From NCBI GenBank assembly GCA_007449985.2, contig VIIQ02000592.1, positions 1 to 64,000 on the forward strand: a stretch of 64,000 bases of DNA, read 5' to 3'. Within the stretch, counting starts at the first letter, position 1. Each line of letters opens with the position of its first letter. The notes under the pieces were generated by a model that was not told the DNA's origin, ran no database searches, and saw only the letters and a list, made by a program, of their open reading frames with translations. The translations under genes and the position numbers were made by a program. This document shows positions 61,834 through 64,000 of the stretch, piece after piece. The DNA comes from Desmodesmus armatus (lineage: Eukaryota; Chlorophyta; Chlorophyceae; Sphaeropleales; Scenedesmaceae).

Positions 61834-62400
61834 AAAGCCAACAGCCAGTTCAGCTTGAAAGGACTGCAGCTACCTGTGCGGCTCTTCTGATTGGATCAGA
61901 ACGCACCTGACAAAATGGAAGCAAACATCAGGGTAAAGGTCCACGGCAGCAACTGGCGCTCCGAGCTCATAGGCTTTGCAGGATTTTCTGAAGCAGCTTC
62001 TTTGGGCAACCGCATCAGTGGCAAGCCTTGAGTCACAACAGGACCAGCAAGCCAGCAGCCTGCGGCGCACAGCGGACGCAGTTGCAACGCCGTGCAGCTT
62101 ACACAGGTACCACACGGGTGCTGAGAGCCGACTAGGAAGCCATCAGTGCCACAAAACCAGAGACACAGCACGTGTTGCTGCCCGTGCACCAGCGCCACTA
62201 GCAAGAAATTGTCAGATGCATCTGCACAGCACAACTGCCAGAGCAGGAGCACAAGCTGAGCAATTGGGAGGTGGGGGCAGGGGCAGCAGCAACAGCTGTC
62301 CTACTGCTGCAGGCACCAGCCTGGGTTTGATGATGGTGCAGCAGCCAGTGAGGGGGGAAGAGGAGTGTCTCAGCACCCTGTAGCAGCTGCATTTGGACCC
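61834..62400 (+). pseudogene. Decayed relative of the large unknown gene
   Basis: Positions 61836-61960 resemble the large gene's exon 1 (CCAACAGCCAGTTCAGCT, GGACTGCAGCTACCTGTG, CTCTTCTGATTGGATCAGA) but with an in-frame TGA and indels. Weaker similarity continues through the Gln/Ser region (near 62040-62130) and the exon-3 block that reads LITLTLVQQPG in the intact gene and LGLMMVQQP here (near 62310-62360). Intervening introns seem shortened or absent. It is an old, broken partial copy. Confidence 0.6.
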
Positions 62401-62481
62401 ACGCGTGCTGGTGCAGAGTTGGCGGATAGCGCTGCTTTGTTGTGGCTGAGCCATGCCGCGTGGCTGCCCCTGGCCCCACAG

Positions 62482-62541
62482 GAGCTGAGCCCCACGGGGG
62501 CCCCCAGCAGCAGCGTGCTCTTTGGTATCTCCCTGCCGCAG
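62482..62541 (+). CDS. Candidate internal exon of an unidentified gene running off the window
   Basis: Twenty codons (ELSPTGAPSSSVLFGISLPQ) lie between a good acceptor (ccccacag) and a plausible donor (cag/gttgtg), in phase 0 at both ends. They can be joined in frame to the exon at 63482. The decayed copy lies immediately upstream, so the gene's 5' part is uncertain. Confidence 0.3.
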
Positions 62542-62898
62542 GTTGTGTTCTGTCCTGTCCATTGAACAGGTTGTTGGACAGTGTCCAACAACAGCTGCAC
62601 CCTGGGGGATGTACCAACGAGGCTGTACGGCGGCTGCAAGCAAGGGTGTGTTACACTTGGACTGCTGCACCTGTTGTGGGCCTGCTGTGCGGCATTCAAG
62701 CTGAAAGGGGGCCTTCCAAGTTGGTCACGCAAGGCATGACATGGTGCTGTCTGCTGAAGTTTGCCAGTACTTGACAGAAGGGGAAACAAGAACGAAGATC
62801 AAAACAAGAAAAAGAACGAAGAAGAAAGAACATATATGCTTGACCTGGGCGCCTGTTGCTGCCTTGTGCAAGTGTCACCACCATGGCCATCCCTGCCC

Positions 62899-63911
62899 AC
62901 TCAATGAAGGGGGCGTTGACTCCCCTAACTCCCTGTCCCAACCCTTGGGGCGGAGGGGTAAATGCTGGAAGTTAGTGATTCTGATTGCACAGCTGTGTTG
63001 TACGTGGTCTGAAGGGGCCATTGCAACATACTGGAAATATTAACTTCCCTGGTGTAGGCGGGTTTCCCTTGAATTTCAACTCCCAACTTCCCCCCAAAAG
63101 ACCCTCATCAGGGAGTTAGGGGGAGTTGGGGACCCAATCAAGGGAGTTAGCATTGGCATGTCGCAAGGGTTATTTCCCGCCCTTTTTTGGGCGCAGGCTC
63201 CACCCACGACCGTCTGAACCAATGGCAACTGCCCACACAGCAAGGCATGCAGCGCATTCGCTGGTAGTGTTTGCACCCCCCCCCCCCCGCTGTTGTTGCT
63301 CCTGTAGGTAGCACATAGAAGGGTCTATAGGCTTGCATTCTGGCTGGTACTGATGTACTCTGCGGTCTGCTGCATGCCTATACAATTGCCCATAGCGCCA
63401 GGACCCTGTCAAGTCCTGTGGTGTTAACATGCATACATGATTGAGCCCTCTACGTCTCCTTACCCACGTGTTGACTCACAGCCCAGGCTCACAGTGAACA
63501 GCTTGCTGCCAAGCCCACCAGTCACTGGCAGTGCCACATACAACCTGACATACAACCCACGGCGGAGCCTGGGGGACCCCTGGCCCTCACAGGTGCACCT
63601 CCTGTGTTTTGTGCAGCTATCTCCCCTAACTCCCCGGCTAACTCCCCTAACTCCCTGCGCATGCCTTGCCACTAACTGCCACTAACTCCCAACTGCCCTG
63701 GTTTAGGCGAGGTTCCCTTGAAATCTTAACTCCCAACTCCCACCAAAATCCGCCCATCTTTTGAAATATTTGGAGTTAGTGGGAGTTAGTATACCCATAG
63801 CCCTGCGAGACTGATTACACTTTATCTGTCACTTTATAATCACTAACTTCCACCTTTTAACACTCTGCCCCAAGGGTTAGGACAGGGAGTTATCGAGTCA
63901 ACGCCCCCTTA
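62899..63911. mobile_element. MITE-like element with inverted ends and internal AACTCCC repeats
   Basis: The left end (62907-62980: AAGGGGGCGTTGACTC, AACTCCCTGTCC, AACCCTTGGGGC, GGAAGTTAGTGATT) is the reverse complement, with few mismatches, of the right end (63838-63911). Inside, a block of about 50 bp starting CCCTGGTGTAGGCGGG at 63048 recurs in direct orientation at 63700 (CCCTGGTTTAGGCGAGG). AACTCCC/GGGAGTT words are frequent. The layout suggests a non-autonomous DNA element or two nested copies. The exon at 63482-63592 sits inside, so the element or pair surrounds coding sequence. No transposase is seen. Confidence 0.55.
63482..63592 (+). CDS. Candidate internal exon, 37 aa, gene continues beyond the window
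   Basis: This phase-0 exon lies between acceptor cacag at 63481 and donor cag/gtgcac. It encodes PRLTVNSLLPSPPVTGSATY and then NLTYNPRRSLGDPWPSQ, a normal-looking globular or extracellular-type sequence with no low complexity. I do not recognise the family. The sequence to the right end has further AACTCCC repeats and no clear exon. Confidence 0.4.
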
Positions 63912-64000
63912 CTCAATGACTGAGTCCCTCACCAGCTAGGCTCCAAACAGACGCAAGCATTGCCACGCGGTACCTGAACAAAAGTTTGCACAGTCTTGGC

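Overview
The window is nuclear DNA of a green alga. Split genes have GT-AG introns with pyrimidine-rich ...GCAG acceptors, coding sequence is moderately GC-rich with many CAG/GCA runs (poly-Gln, poly-Ala), two introns carry CCCTAAA telomere-like motifs, and the gene set is plant-like (EF-hand CDPK, plastid-type RNB exoribonuclease, ATG4, plastid-targeted DUF493 protein). A chlorophyte, probably Chlorophyceae (Sphaeropleales-like), fits best; the species is not determined. There are no operons, CRISPR arrays or prokaryotic mobile elements.

Layout, left to right: a purple acid phosphatase gene (minus, 709-4670) with several apparent frameshifts; ATG4 autophagy protease (plus, from about 5166 to 8789); 2.4 kb without a convincing gene; an RCC1-repeat protein (minus, 11221-14217); an organellar RNB exoribonuclease (plus, 14886-21680); the OLA1/YchF ATPase (plus, 21915-26352); a long structured hairpin (26616-26802); two 18-bp minisatellite arrays in opposite orientation around a Gln-rich minus-strand exon (27004-28675); a DsbA/FrnE-like oxidoreductase (minus, 29698-31530); an F-box-like/LRR protein (plus, 31869-38736); a calcium-dependent protein kinase (plus, 39616-45294); a universal stress protein (minus, 47173-48623); an intronless SEN2-type tRNA-splicing endonuclease subunit (minus, 48862-50094); a twin-CX9C protein resembling NDUFAF8 (minus, 50325-50928); a DUF493 protein (plus, 51236-53239); tRNA-Glu(UUC) (54204-54276); a large unrecognised protein (plus, 54560-59021); and a repeat-rich right end with a fresh copy of that gene's 5' end, a decayed relative, a SINE-like repeat family and an element with inverted ends.

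The genes are independent housekeeping or signalling genes. Several form head-to-head pairs with short shared upstream regions: phosphatase/ATG4, RCC1/RNB, DsbA/F-box and CX9C/DUF493. I rebuilt exons by hand from splice sites and reading phase. For RNB, OLA1, CDPK, LRR, DUF493, the CX9C protein, DsbA, USP, RCC1 and the large unknown gene every junction keeps frame, about 15 kb of coding sequence without a break. That makes the cluster of frameshifts in the phosphatase stand out.

The most interesting observations are the 187-nt rod-like hairpin with tandem GA internal loops, tandem copies of an exon plus its own acceptor in two genes, the decaying phosphatase, the duplicated promoter and first-exon fragment, and a SINE-like family whose copies all end in microsatellites. 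I saw no clear new multi-gene system.
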